Positions 17,638 to 26,555 of a stretch of 64,000 bases of DNA are shown in pieces. This DNA is from Chryseobacterium sp. MYb264 (lineage in GTDB: Bacteria; Bacteroidota; Bacteroidia; Flavobacteriales; Weeksellaceae), in NCBI RefSeq assembly GCF_035974275.1, contig NZ_CP142422.1, positions 930,001-994,000 on the forward strand, written 5' to 3'. Each line of letters starts with the position of its first letter. Position 1 is the first letter of the stretch. The notes under the pieces are model-generated. The model ran no database searches and was not told the origin of the DNA. It saw only the letters and a list, made by a program, of their open reading frames with translations. Made by a program: the position numbers and the translations under genes.

Positions 17638-18021
17638 TTAATCTAAATTTCCATTTATTTTTCGGAAGATATTTTTAGCAATATAATCTGTATTGAAATT
17701 GACTAATATTCCCAACTTCATATCAGATAGTTTAAGATAAGTCAGCAATTGTTTATGATGAACTTCGCTAATTTCTTGGATTGATTTAATTTCTATAATT
17801 ACCTTGTTTTCAACAATAATGTCTGCAACAAAACTTGAATCAATAATAATATCTCTAAATTTTATAGACATTGGAACTTGATTCCGGACTTCTAATCCAT
17901 GACTTTCCAGTTCAAGCATTAAAACTTTTTCATAAACTTTCTCTAATAAACCAGGTCCTAATTCATTATAAATAGAAAATATCGATTTTCTGATATAAAA
18001 ACTTATCTCATTTTCTTTCAC
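17638..18021 (-). CDS. GxxExxY protein (PD-(D/E)xK nuclease-fold family)
   Basis: A 127-residue protein with the family motif G24-L-L-E27-K-V-Y30 in ELGPGLLEKVYEKVL. The candidate nuclease triad follows as Asp67 (VADIIVEN) and Glu77-x-Lys79 (VIIEIKSI), then VHHKQLLTYLKLSD and GILVNFN. The family is widespread and often multicopy; its biochemical role has not been settled as far as I know. The gene lies inside a 523-bp unit bounded by 36-bp inverted repeats and separates the methyltransferase from mutA. The catalytic residues look intact. Confidence 0.9.
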   Translation of the reverse strand: MKENEISFYIRKSIFSIYNELGPGLLEKVYEKVLMLELESHGLEVRNQVPMSIKFRDIIIDSSFVADIIVENKVIIEIKSIQEISEVHHKQLLTYLKLSDMKLGILVNFNTDYIAKNIFRKINGNLD

Positions 18022-18066
18022 CGTAATGTGTTTTTTGTGTTTATAAAATTTTCAAAGAATAATATT

Positions 18067-18102
18067 CATAATCATTTGTGAAAATCTGTGTAATCCGTGG
18101 GA
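18067..18102 (-). repeat. Right 36-bp inverted repeat of the GxxExxY cassette
   Basis: CATAATCATTTGTGAAAATC with TGTGTAATCCGTGGGA is the inverted partner of 17580-17615 with one mismatch. It ends 10 bases before the stop of mutA, on the downstream side of that gene. Confidence 0.9.
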
Positions 18103-18111
18103 AGCAAAAAG

Positions 18112-19263
18112 TTATTCAAACATTTCCGCCCAACGAACCGGTTTAATTTCCTTTTCGTTGTATAATTCTTCTACGGACTTTTTAACGTCTAATTTCGGAT
18201 ATAAATTCACTCCGATCAGCTTTATTTTGCCTTCTTCAACCCATTTTTGCTCTTCAACAGCATGATCGTAGATTTTCTTCTGGATAATTCCTTGCTTTAA
18301 AAGTTCAAGGTAACCTCCTGCTTCTTCAATTTCTACGAACAAAGCCCAAGATTTTTCTGCAATCTGCTGCGTAATATCTTCTATATAATAACTTCCGTTT
18401 GAAGCATCTTCAAAGACATTAATAATACTTTCATAAGCCAAAACAATCTGCTGTTTGAAAGAAATTTCTTCCGAATTATCTGTAGATCTGTCAACTAAAT
18501 AATTATTACTGAAAACTGCATCTGCGCCGCCAATCATAGCAGAGGCCAGCTCTAAAGTCGAACGGATCAGGTTGTTTTCATTATCAGCAACCGCTTTATT
18601 TCGCAACGAAGTTTCTGCAAAAATGTATGGAATTTCGTCTAAGTTATATTCTTTTGAGAGTTGATTGAAAACCATTTTAAATGCTCTCAGTTTTGCCATT
18701 TCGAAGAAATAATTTCCTCCGACAGCAATTCTGAAAATCAGTTTATATAAAATTTCCGAGCCATATACTTCAACCAGTTCTTTTGTTTTTGCCAAAGCAA
18801 TTCCTAATTGCTGGTAAATGGCTGCTCCGGCATTTTGATGAAGAGAAATATCTACGCAAACGTTTCTTCTAAACTGTTTTGCCAATAATTCTTTCACTAA
18901 CTGATCATTAATCGTAGCTTCTTTTTCCTCAAAAACATCAATTAACGAAAAATACTGATCTTCTTCTTTCGGACTGATGTGTCCCGCCAGATCAATATTA
19001 TTCACGAAAATAGTTTTCTGTTCAAGGTTTTCTACATTCTGATCCAAAATAAAGGCAAATACATCCTCTTCTAAACTTTCGTGATATCTTGACACCAAAT
19101 GCGTGCTTTCTTCGATTTTTGGAAGGTTTACCAAAGACTTTTCTACCGAATCATAAAAAGGTTTCACTACAATTCCTTCCAGATTTTCTTTTGAAAGAAT
19201 TGAGTAAATATCATCAGTTTTAAGTTGTTTTTTAACTAGATCTTCCCAGGCTGTATTTGACAT
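18112..19263 (-). CDS. mutA: Methylmalonyl-CoA mutase small subunit
   Basis: The protein has 383 residues from the ATG giving MSNTAWEDLVKKQLKTDD; a frame start at 19293 adds ten residues without family match. It is recognisable by VDISLHQNAGAAIYQQLGIA and LFRIAVGGNYFFEMAKLRAF, the substrate-domain barrel of the mutase. There is no cobalamin-binding DxHxxG domain, as expected for a non-catalytic partner, although it is short for the subunit. The large subunit is not in the window. Its downstream spacer holds the GxxExxY cassette. Confidence 0.85.
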   Translation of the reverse strand: MSNTAWEDLVKKQLKTDDIYSILSKENLEGIVVKPFYDSVEKSLVNLPKIEESTHLVSRYHESLEEDVFAFILDQNVENLEQKTIFVNNIDLAGHISPKEEDQYFSLIDVFEEKEATINDQLVKELLAKQFRRNVCVDISLHQNAGAAIYQQLGIALAKTKELVEVYGSEILYKLIFRIAVGGNYFFEMAKLRAFKMVFNQLSKEYNLDEIPYIFAETSLRNKAVADNENNLIRSTLELASAMIGGADAVFSNNYLVDRSTDNSEEISFKQQIVLAYESIINVFEDASNGSYYIEDITQQIAEKSWALFVEIEEAGGYLELLKQGIIQKKIYDHAVEEQKWVEEGKIKLIGVNLYPKLDVKKSVEELYNEKEIKPVRWAEMFE

Positions 19264-19279
19264 TGATTTTTTTTTGGAG

Positions 19280-19353
19280 TTGTGAATTGTCAATCCGCTT
19301 TGTTTGTCAATTTAAAAATTCACTTGCGAAGCAAAATTCACTATTGACAATTG
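19280..19353. repeat. Dispersed repeat containing CACTTGCGAAGC, copy 2
   Basis: AAAATTCACTTGCGAAGCAAAA is the inverted match of 9541-9562. The copy is bracketed by TGAATTGTCAAT and ATTGACAATTGA. It fills the mutA-ftsB spacer. Confidence 0.6.
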
Positions 19354-19361
19354 ATAAAAAT

Positions 19362-19718
19362 TTATTTTTTCGCCACCTTCGTACTGTCCACTACCAGAAT
19401 AAAGATTTCTTCATCCGGCTTTTTCATGAAATAATTTTCTCTTGCGTATTTTTCTTTTTCAGATTTATTGTTCATCAATTTTTTATAAAACGCGTCATTT
19501 TTTTCGTATTCGGTTTTATAATATTGAAGTTGTTCTTCGTATTTGTTAATCTCGCCATTCAGCTCATTGATTACCAAAAACGAAGTTTTATCAAAGAAAA
19601 TCATCCAGACCAGAAACATACCAATAGTAATGGTATACTTATTCAGAACATATTTCTGAATAATTTTGAAAGTCTCAGACTTTGGCTGAATGTCTTTAAT
19701 AAGTTTGTTTTCTTTCAT
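19362..19718 (-). CDS. FtsB/DivIC-like septum formation initiator
   Basis: A 118-residue bitopic protein: a cytoplasmic N-terminus, one membrane helix (YTITIGMFLVWMIFF, about residues 29-45), then a coiled coil (ELNGEINKYEEQLQYYKTEY) and a C-terminal YARENYFMKKPDEEIFIL segment characteristic of FtsB/DivIC. It acts in the divisome with FtsL and FtsQ. It starts one base after the stop of udk, so the two are translationally coupled. Confidence 0.88.
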   Translation of the reverse strand: MKENKLIKDIQPKSETFKIIQKYVLNKYTITIGMFLVWMIFFDKTSFLVINELNGEINKYEEQLQYYKTEYEKNDAFYKKLMNNKSEKEKYARENYFMKKPDEEIFILVVDSTKVAKK

Positions 19719-19719
19719 T

Positions 19720-20334
19720 TTAATGTTTTCTCAACGAATTTTTAATAACAGTTGTTAAAAAATCAATCGCTACGGAATTTTGTCGCATGTTGGGAATAAT
19801 TAAATCGGCTTCGTTTTTAGACGGTTCGATAAATTCCTGATGCATGGGTTTCAATGTGGTCTGATAACGGTGTAAAACTTCACTTAAATCACGTCCCCTA
19901 TCTTGTGTATCCCTCCTAATCCTTCGAATTAACCTCTCATCAGAATCGGCATGCACGAATACTTTTAAATCAAATTCCTTTAGCAATTCTTTGTTGGTAA
20001 GAACCAAAATTCCTTCTACCACCAATACATTTCTAGGCTCTACAGTAACGTGATCTCCTGTTCTGCCATGGGTTACAAAGCTGTAAATAGGCTGTTCAAT
20101 GGGTTCGTTGCTTTTCAACGCTTTTACATGCTGTATCAACAAATCAAAATCGATGGATTTTGGGTGATCATAATTTAAAGCTTCTCTTTCTGTAAGCGTA
20201 AGATTATGATTATCATGATAATAATTATCCTGAGAAAGGATATTCATTCCTTCGATATCAAGCTGTTGAAGTATCTTGTCAACAACCGTAGTTTTGCCGG
20301 ATCCTGTACCTCCTGCAATTCCTATTACAAGCAT
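19720..20334 (-). CDS. udk: Uridine kinase
   Basis: A 204-residue P-loop kinase with Walker A GIAGGTGSGKTT at residues 5-16, then SQDNYYHD and YDHPKSIDFDLL, and the lid RRIRRDTQDRGRDL. It phosphorylates uridine and cytidine in pyrimidine salvage. It is first in the udk-ftsB-mutA run. Confidence 0.93.
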   Translation of the reverse strand: MLVIGIAGGTGSGKTTVVDKILQQLDIEGMNILSQDNYYHDNHNLTLTEREALNYDHPKSIDFDLLIQHVKALKSNEPIEQPIYSFVTHGRTGDHVTVEPRNVLVVEGILVLTNKELLKEFDLKVFVHADSDERLIRRIRRDTQDRGRDLSEVLHRYQTTLKPMHQEFIEPSKNEADLIIPNMRQNSVAIDFLTTVIKNSLRKH

Positions 20335-20811
20335 TCTTATTTGTTTCTTTATAGTTTTTACAAATATACTATTTTATTTAAAAGGTGGAAAAAGGATGCG
20401 AGAAGATGCATGCTTTTTTAAACAAAATTTTCATATGTTAGGCCTTCTGTATTTTTCTTTTTAACGCTGAGATCGCTAAGAAAATCATTTAGCACAGTGA
20501 ATATTTTTAGCTCGCAAGGGCGCTTTGCTCAACAAATGATAGCGACGTTTTAATTATACCATTTTGTCTTTAAGATTTTCTTTAAATTATTTAACTCTTT
20601 CAGGGTTACATAATTATAAAACATGCGTATTCATCGGGTTTCACCTGACGCTATTCATATTAAACCACTTCGTGGTTTTTTGGTAAATTTATAACAAAAA
20701 GAATATTAATAGTCATTAAGTCGTTTGACTCCGTCGAAATATTATTCATCGACTCAAAGGAAATACTTCACGATTTCATTTGTAAAAATCAACGGAGATT
20801 TCAATTTTAAC
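20335..20811. other. Intergenic region with repeats
   Basis: No gene is visible. The stretch around 20455-20540 (TCGCAAGGGCGCTTTGCTCA, CAAATGATAGCGACG) resembles the start of the 42363 repeat. The REP-like copy follows, and TTTGACTCCGTCGAAATATT near 20730 recurs near 53520. Confidence 0.5.
20560..20685 (+). repeat. REP-like intergenic repeat, copy 2
   Basis: Matches 4449-4570. The hairpin is better preserved here as CGGGTTTCACCTGACGCTATTC, followed by ACCACTTCGTGGT, a perfect small hairpin. Confidence 0.6.
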
Positions 20812-20838
20812 AAAAAAATCCGACATTACTGCCGGATT
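20812..20838 (-). terminator. Terminator of clpS
   Basis: AATCCG at 20817-20822 pairs with CGGATT at 20833-20838, with a seven-base A run on the downstream side for the minus strand. Confidence 0.75.
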
Positions 20839-20841
20839 CTG

Positions 20842-21147
20842 TTATACTATTTCGCTTGTTAATTCTCTTGAAATAAGTCTTTCATGCATAGGTTTTAAAA
20901 CATCTAAAGAGCCTGTTTTTACTGTGCATTTGCCTTTGTAATGCACCAACATGGTACATTGCTCGGCCTGTTCTAAGGTATGCTTGCAAATTTCGATCAA
21001 ACAATCGATTACAAAATCAAAAGTATGAATATCGTCATTATGCAACACCAATTTATACACTTCATCCGTATCGTCCAGCACCAGCACTTCTTCTTCATAC
21101 TGACGTTTCGGATTGTCGTAATCTTTTATACTGTTATAAAAAAACAT
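20842..21147 (-). CDS. clpS: ATP-dependent Clp protease adaptor ClpS
   Basis: A 101-residue protein with the ClpS core: YKLVLHNDDIHTFDFVI for the N-degron pocket and CTMLVHYKGKCTVKTG in the second half, ending in ERLISRELTSEIV. ClpS delivers N-degron substrates to ClpAP or ClpCP. It lies 14 bases downstream of the CorC/CNNM gene. Confidence 0.93.
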   Translation of the reverse strand: MFFYNSIKDYDNPKRQYEEEVLVLDDTDEVYKLVLHNDDIHTFDFVIDCLIEICKHTLEQAEQCTMLVHYKGKCTVKTGSLDVLKPMHERLISRELTSEIV

Positions 21148-21161
21148 TTTTCTTAATTCTT

Positions 21162-22520
21162 TTAAACTTCGCCTATTTTTTCGGCTAAATCATTGATATT
21201 ATTTGGCGCTTCATACACCAATTCCACAAGCTCAACGCTTTTATTATTCATTTTCAAGATCTTGAAATGATAATTTTCCATGTCAAACTCCTGATTTTCT
21301 TCAGGAATATCTTCCAATGCGTGAAGAATAAATCCGGCTAATGAATTGTACTCACTTTCCTCTGAAAGCGGTAGTTTTTTAGGTAAAAATTCATTGATCT
21401 CATCCAAAGGCTGAGTGGCCTGTACCCAATAGGTATTTTCGGCAATTTTATCAACAATTTTCTCTTCATCGTCTTCTTCATCCTGAATTTCACCCACCAA
21501 TTCCTCTAAAATATCTTCAAGAGTAATGATACCTTCCGTTCCACCAAACTCATCGATAACAATCGCTAAATGCTGTTTCTTCTGCTGGAAAATCTTCAAT
21601 AGATCCGAGATCTTTTTGCTTCCAACTACGAAAAAAGCATCACGCATCAGTTCTTTAAGATCTTCGTGATTCAGCTCACCTTTTCTCTTTACAAATTCTC
21701 TAATGATCTCTTTCGTGTATAAAATACCGATCACATTATCGATAGAATCAACATACACCGGAATTCTGGAATATCCGCTTTCCATGATTTTGTTGATGAT
21801 CTCATTGATATCTTCTTCAAAATCGATCGATGTAATATTCTGACGAGGAACCATGATCTGTTTTGCCGAGTGATCTGTAAAATCAAAGGCATTTTTAATG
21901 ATCTCATAGTTTTCCTCCTCAATTTCGCCGCTGTCTGCACTTTGTTTTACCAACAACTGCAATTCTTCAGTAGAGTGAATCTCCTGTTCGGAAGCCGGGT
22001 GAATTTTAATTAATCTTAAAAATCCGTTCGACATCAAATTCATCAACCAGATAAATGGTTTGAAAACAGTATAGAAAACTCTCAACGGCACTGCTGTAGC
22101 CATTGTAGTAGCTTCTGATTTTCTGATCGCGATTGATTTCGGAATTAATTCCCCAAAAACAATATGCATTACTGTAATTAATACAAAACTTACAACAACT
22201 GAAATTGTTGTGATCGTTGTTTGAGCCATTTCTACATTCAGAGACTGAAAAATGCTTTCCACAACGTGGTGTAAGGCGCTTTCTCCCACCCAACCTAAGG
22301 CTAGTGAAGCCAATGTAATCCCCAGCTGCGTTGCCGACAGGTATTCATCAAGATGCTTAATGATATGCTCTGCCTGCTTCGCCATAGAGTTACCTTCGGC
22401 TGCTTTTAATTGGATTTGAGAATAACGAACTTTAACAATTGAAAATTCTGCGGCTACGAAAAAGCCATTAAGTAAAACAAGTAATAAGGCTAGCAAAAGC
22501 CTGACTATGTCCGAGTCCAT
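21162..22520 (-). CDS. CNNM/CorC-type transporter-associated protein (hemolysin family)
   Basis: A 452-residue protein with three parts: a DUF21 membrane domain with about four helices (LLLALLLVLLNGFFVAAEFS at the start), a pair of CBS domains around residues 200-335 (IMVPRQNITSIDF, IVIDEFGGTEGIITLEDILE) and a C-terminal CorC_HlyC domain (LPLSEESEYNSLAGFIL). The family is linked to Mg2+/Co2+ handling; the name hemolysin is historical. It probably forms a transcript with clpS. Confidence 0.88.
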   Translation of the reverse strand: MDSDIVRLLLALLLVLLNGFFVAAEFSIVKVRYSQIQLKAAEGNSMAKQAEHIIKHLDEYLSATQLGITLASLALGWVGESALHHVVESIFQSLNVEMAQTTITTISVVVSFVLITVMHIVFGELIPKSIAIRKSEATTMATAVPLRVFYTVFKPFIWLMNLMSNGFLRLIKIHPASEQEIHSTEELQLLVKQSADSGEIEEENYEIIKNAFDFTDHSAKQIMVPRQNITSIDFEEDINEIINKIMESGYSRIPVYVDSIDNVIGILYTKEIIREFVKRKGELNHEDLKELMRDAFFVVGSKKISDLLKIFQQKKQHLAIVIDEFGGTEGIITLEDILEELVGEIQDEEDDEEKIVDKIAENTYWVQATQPLDEINEFLPKKLPLSEESEYNSLAGFILHALEDIPEENQEFDMENYHFKILKMNNKSVELVELVYEAPNNINDLAEKIGEV

Positions 22521-22570
22521 TTAGAAATTATATAATTTATTCTTACAAAGATATACAAAATAAAAATAAC

Positions 22571-22600
22571 AAAAAAAGCATTGAGATACCCAATGCTTTT
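22571..22600 (-). terminator. Terminator of the ATP synthase operon
   Basis: A perfect 10-bp stem, AAAAGCATTG at 22574-22583 with CAATGCTTTT at 22591-22600, lies 26 bases after the atpG stop, with an A run extending the minus-strand T tract. Confidence 0.85.
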
Positions 22601-22625
22601 AATATTTTGTTAAAAATGTAATTTC

Positions 22626-23495
22626 TTACGAATTTTTCAAGGCTTCTGCTCCGGAAACGATCTCTAAGATTTCGTTTGTAATAGCAGCCTGTCTTGCTTT
22701 GTTGTAGAAGATCACAAGATCATTTTTCAAGGCCTGCGCGTTGTCTGTTGCTTTGTGCATTGCAGTCATTCTCGCTCCGTGTTCAGATGCAACTGAATCT
22801 AAGATTGCTTTGAAAACCTGAGTTTTAATAGATTTCGGAATCAAATTATCTAAGATTTCCGCTTTATTTGGCTCAAAAATATAATCTGTCTCTACTTGAG
22901 ATTCTGTAGTATCTACCTCTTCCATAGAAATAGGAAGAAGTTTTTCTGTAGTTACTTCCTGAGTAGCAGCATTGACGAATTTATTGTAAATAACATATAC
23001 TTCATCAAATTTACCTTCAGTAAAGCTTTTCATAACACCTTCTGTAACATGTGCTACTGTATCAAAGTTCAAATTATCAAAAACTGAACTTGCGTTAGCA
23101 TATACTGTACGTGTTTTTCTTACCGCATCGTACGCTTTTTTACCAATAGAAAGAACTTCTACCTCGTATTGAGAATTGTTCTGAAACTGGGCATTAAGCT
23201 CTTTTACGATAGATGAGTTGAAAGCTCCCGCCAAACCTCTGTTTGAAGTAACAGCGATGAAAAGTACTCTTTTAACCTCTCTTTTTTGAGCATAAACAGA
23301 AACCTGATCAGGATCTGAGCTAGAATTTACATTCTCGATCAATTCCTGCAATTTTTCAGAATAAGGTCTCAACATTACGATGGCATCCTGTGCTTTTTTA
23401 AGTTTCGCAGCGGAAACCATTTTCATAGCACGTGTAATCTGCATCGTAGATGAAATTGACGATATTCTACCTCGTATTTCTTTTAAGTTTGCCAT
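22626..23495 (-). CDS. atpG: ATP synthase F1 gamma subunit
   Basis: A 289-residue gamma subunit. The N-terminal helix MANLKEIRGRISSISSTMQI and the C-terminal helix ending RQAAITNEILEIVSGAEAL form the rotor coiled coil; the central Rossmann-like part holds VTSNRGLAGAFNSS. It is the last gene of the operon. Genes for beta and epsilon do not follow, as is usual in Bacteroidota, where they are encoded elsewhere. Confidence 0.96.
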   Translation of the reverse strand: MANLKEIRGRISSISSTMQITRAMKMVSAAKLKKAQDAIVMLRPYSEKLQELIENVNSSSDPDQVSVYAQKREVKRVLFIAVTSNRGLAGAFNSSIVKELNAQFQNNSQYEVEVLSIGKKAYDAVRKTRTVYANASSVFDNLNFDTVAHVTEGVMKSFTEGKFDEVYVIYNKFVNAATQEVTTEKLLPISMEEVDTTESQVETDYIFEPNKAEILDNLIPKSIKTQVFKAILDSVASEHGARMTAMHKATDNAQALKNDLVIFYNKARQAAITNEILEIVSGAEALKNS

Positions 23496-23524
23496 TAATT
23501 TTGGTTCAAGGTTTAAGGTCTAAA

Positions 23525-23561
23525 GTTTAAGGTTTAAAACATTTAATTCTAAACCTTAAAC
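23525..23561. repeat. Inverted repeat in the atpA-atpG spacer
   Basis: GTTTAAGGTTTA at 23525-23536 pairs perfectly with TAAACCTTAAAC at 23550-23561, preceded by further GGTTTAAGG-like motifs. It has no T tract, so it is not an obvious terminator; AT-rich spacer repeats of this kind occur also before rplI. Confidence 0.5.
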
Positions 23562-23571
23562 ATTGAATTTT

Positions 23572-25149
23572 TTAGTTATATTTAGAAGCTAAATCGTTAG
23601 CAGCCTGCTTAAGAACGCTAGTAATATCGTTATCGATTTTTCCAGCTTTAATAGCAGCCATTGTTTCTGGGTGCTTAGATCTTAGGAACTCGATATATTC
23701 TACCTGGAATTCTTTTACTTTTTTGATAGGAACGTTTCTCATTAAGTTTTCTGTTCCGGCATATACCATTGCTACCTGACTATCTACAGGAAGTGGTGCA
23801 TTTACCGGCTGCTTAAGGATTTCTACGTTTCTTTCTCCTTTAGAGATTACTGCTAAAGTAGAAGCATCAAGGTCTGAACCGAATTTCGCGAACGCTTCCA
23901 GTTCTTTATACTGAGCCTGATCTAACTTAAGAGTACCAGACACTTTTTTCATTGATTTGATCTGAGCATTACCTCCTACTCTCGATACAGAGATACCTAC
24001 GTTGATCGCAGGACGAACCCCTGAGTTGAACAAGTCAGACTCCAAGAAGATCTGTCCGTCTGTAATAGAGATTACGTTTGTTGGGATATACGCAGAAACG
24101 TCACCCGCCTGAGTTTCAATGATTGGAAGTGCCGTTAATGAACCGCCACCTTTTACGATTGGCTTTAAAGATTCTGGTAAATCGTTCATTTGGCTAGCAA
24201 TTTTATCATCAGCGATTACTTTTGCCGCTCTTTCCAATAATCTTGAGTGAAGATAGAAAACGTCTCCAGGATAAGCCTCACGTCCCGGTGGTCTTCTCAA
24301 TAGTAGAGAAAGCTCACGGTAAGCTACCGCTTGTTTAGATAAATCATCATAAACGATCAAAGCTGGTCTACCAGTATCTCTGAAGAACTCACCGATAGAA
24401 GCACCTGCCATTGCAGAATATACCTGCATTGGAACTGGATCTGATGCGTTAGCTGCAACGATTACAGTATATGCCAAAGCTCCTTTATCAGAAAGCGTTT
24501 TAACGATTTGTGCTACAGTAGAAGCCTTCTGACCGATAGCAACATATATACAATATACAGGCTTACCTGCATCAAAGAATTCTTTTTGGTTGATGATCGT
24601 ATCGATCGCAACAGTAGTTTTACCTGTCTGTCTGTCACCAATGATAAGCTCTCTCTGACCTCTTCCTACAGGAATCATCGCATCAATTGCAACAATACCA
24701 GTTTGTAAAGGCTCAGTTACCGGCTGTCTGAAGATAACTCCGGGAGCTTTTCTTTCTAATGGCATTTCATATAAATCCCCAGTAATAGGACCTTTACCAT
24801 CGATAGGGTTACCAAGAGTATCTACTACTCTACCTAACATTCCTTCTCCTACTTTAATAGAAGAGATTCTGTTTGTTCTTCTTACTGTATCTCCTTCTTT
24901 TACTAATTTACTTTCACCTAATAAAGCAACACCTACGTTGTCTTCTTCAAGGTTTAGTACAATACCTTCTACATCGCTAGCAAACTTCACCAACTCACCG
25001 TATTGTACATTTTCTAACCCGTATACACGAGCAATACCATCACCGATGGTTAAAACTGTACCTACTTCCTCAACGTTTGATTGAGTATCGAAGTTGGCCA
25101 ATTGCTGTTTTAAGATCGCAGATACTTCTGCCGGATTTATTTCTGCCAT
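23572..25149 (-). CDS. atpA: ATP synthase F1 alpha subunit
   Basis: A 525-residue alpha subunit. The P-loop [15 protein letters not shown] is near residue 170 and the arginine-finger region is [15 protein letters not shown] near residue 370. The N-terminal beta-barrel holds [15 protein letters not shown]. Length and motifs are those of a functional subunit. Confidence 0.97.
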   Translation of the reverse strand: MAEINPAEVSAILKQQLANFDTQSNVEEVGTVLTIGDGIARVYGLENVQYGELVKFASDVEGIVLNLEEDNVGVALLGESKLVKEGDTVRRTNRISSIKVGEGMLGRVVDTLGNPIDGKGPITGDLYEMPLERKAPGVIFRQPVTEPLQTGIVAIDAMIPVGRGQRELIIGDRQTGKTTVAIDTIINQKEFFDAGKPVYCIYVAIGQKASTVAQIVKTLSDKGALAYTVIVAANASDPVPMQVYSAMAGASIGEFFRDTGRPALIVYDDLSKQAVAYRELSLLLRRPPGREAYPGDVFYLHSRLLERAAKVIADDKIASQMNDLPESLKPIVKGGGSLTALPIIETQAGDVSAYIPTNVISITDGQIFLESDLFNSGVRPAINVGISVSRVGGNAQIKSMKKVSGTLKLDQAQYKELEAFAKFGSDLDASTLAVISKGERNVEILKQPVNAPLPVDSQVAMVYAGTENLMRNVPIKKVKEFQVEYIEFLRSKHPETMAAIKAGKIDNDITSVLKQAANDLASKYN

Positions 25150-25167
25150 TGTATGGTTGTTTTTTTC

Positions 25168-25707
25168 TTAATTTAATTGAAAATCTTTTTTCACTTGGTT
25201 TAATTTCGCTTTCACAGAAGCATCTACCTGCTGGTCTCCTACTCTTAAAATGTATCCTCCTAAAATCGAAGGGTTTACATTTACTGTAAGATCAAAATTA
25301 GCATCTGCTTTTACTAAGCTTGTAGATTTTAAAATCTGCTCGATATTCTCCTTTGTCAATTCAGTCGCAGTTGTTAAAGTAATTCTCTTAACACCATTGA
25401 TGTCTTCCACTTTATTGATGAATTCCTGAGCAATGTTCTTCAGTTGATTTTCACGACCTTGCTTAATAACAAGTGTGATTAAATTCTGAGAAGAAACAGA
25501 TAAACCTTTAAATATTTCGTTTGCTACTTCTACTTTCTTTTTAGAATCGATGTAAGGCGTAAGAAAAAATCTGTTCAAATCTTTAGATTCGTTCATGATC
25601 TTCACCACATCTTTCATTTCAGAAAATACAGTAGCCGTTTGCCCTGATTCGTTTGTAAAATCAAGTAAACCTTGTGCGTATCTTTTAGCTACTTTAGATG
25701 TAAGCAT
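25168..25707 (-). CDS. atpH: ATP synthase F1 delta subunit
   Basis: A 179-residue delta/OSCP subunit: N-terminal helical bundle (SKVAKRYAQGLLDFTNESG) and C-terminal beta part with ILGGYILRVGDQQVDASVKA, the family signature. It links the F1 head to the peripheral stalk. It begins three bases after atpF ends. Confidence 0.93.
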   Translation of the reverse strand: MLTSKVAKRYAQGLLDFTNESGQTATVFSEMKDVVKIMNESKDLNRFFLTPYIDSKKKVEVANEIFKGLSVSSQNLITLVIKQGRENQLKNIAQEFINKVEDINGVKRITLTTATELTKENIEQILKSTSLVKADANFDLTVNVNPSILGGYILRVGDQQVDASVKAKLNQVKKDFQLN

Positions 25708-25709
25708 TC

Positions 25710-26204
25710 TTAGTTAAGGTTAGATTTGTTTATATAATTTTGAACTAATTCGTTTTGAGCCTCGCTGTTATCAAGCTTTTGCTTCAAGATAGATTCTGCG
25801 ATGTTTACAGATAAAGTACCAATTGTAGTTTTGATGTCTGCCATAGCAGCATTTTTCTCAGCATTGATAGATTGTCTTGCCGCTTCGATCAATTTTTCTC
25901 CTTCAGCTTTTGCAGCATCTTTAGCTTCACCTACGATTCTGTCTTTGATCTCTCTAGCTTCTTTTAGGATAGCATCTCTTTCGATCTTAGCCTCACGCAT
26001 AATTCTTTCGTTGTCAGCTTTAAGATCTTCCATTTCTTTTTTAGCCAATTTAGCCTGGTTAAGAGCATCCTGAATATTGTCTTCTCTTGTTTTTACAGCG
26101 CTAAGAATAGGCTTCCATGCTAAAGATTTAAGAAGAACCACTAGTAATAAAAATACTACAGCTGTCCAGAAAATATTACCAATTGAAGGAGTTAATAAGT
26201 CCAT
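25710..26204 (-). CDS. atpF: ATP synthase F0 subunit B
   Basis: A 164-residue subunit with one N-terminal membrane helix (FWTAVVFLLLVVLLKSLAW) and a long charged coiled coil rich in Ala, Glu and Lys (about residues 35-150). It forms the peripheral stator stalk. The leader spacer carries a strong inverted repeat, listed separately. Confidence 0.94.
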   Translation of the reverse strand: MDLLTPSIGNIFWTAVVFLLLVVLLKSLAWKPILSAVKTREDNIQDALNQAKLAKKEMEDLKADNERIMREAKIERDAILKEAREIKDRIVGEAKDAAKAEGEKLIEAARQSINAEKNAAMADIKTTIGTLSVNIAESILKQKLDNSEAQNELVQNYINKSNLN

Positions 26205-26248
26205 TTTATATTCAATTATTATTTTTAATTTGTTTTAACTTTTTTAAA

Positions 26249-26281
26249 AGAATTCTACAAACCAACCGTTTGTAGAATTCT
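26249..26281 (-). promoter_or_regulatory. Strong hairpin between atpE and atpF
   Basis: A perfect 14-bp inverted repeat, AGAATTCTACAAAC and GTTTGTAGAATTCT, with a 5-base loop lies 9 bases after the atpE stop. Only four T follow on the minus strand before A residues, so it is at most a partial terminator; mRNA 3'-end protection for the many-copy c subunit is the likelier role. Confidence 0.6.
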
Positions 26282-26290
26282 GTTTGTTTA

Positions 26291-26500
26291 CTATCCGTTT
26301 CCTAGTAATGCTACTACGATACCGAATAGACCAGCACCCTCGATAAGAGCCGCTGCGATAATCATTGCAGTTTGGATTTTTCCTGATTGCTCTGGTTGTC
26401 TTGCAATACCTTCCATTGCGCTACCACCAATTTTACCAATTCCCAATCCTACACCAAGAACTGCTAAACCAGCTCCGATTGCTGCGATACTACCTGTCAT
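26291..26500 (-). CDS. atpE: ATP synthase F0 subunit C
   Basis: A 69-residue hairpin of two membrane helices. The polar loop is ARQPEQSGK (Arg34-Gln35-Pro36) and the ion-binding carboxylate is Glu54 in AAALIEGAGLFG. The first helix has GLGIGKIGG and lacks the Gln and Ser/Thr pattern of Na+-binding rings, so proton coupling is likely. Confidence 0.96.
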   Translation of the reverse strand: MTGSIAAIGAGLAVLGVGLGIGKIGGSAMEGIARQPEQSGKIQTAMIIAAALIEGAGLFGIVVALLGNG

Positions 26501-26555
26501 AATATTATATATTTAAAAAGTTATTTTATTTCTTAATTTGTTTTTTGTCACTTTT

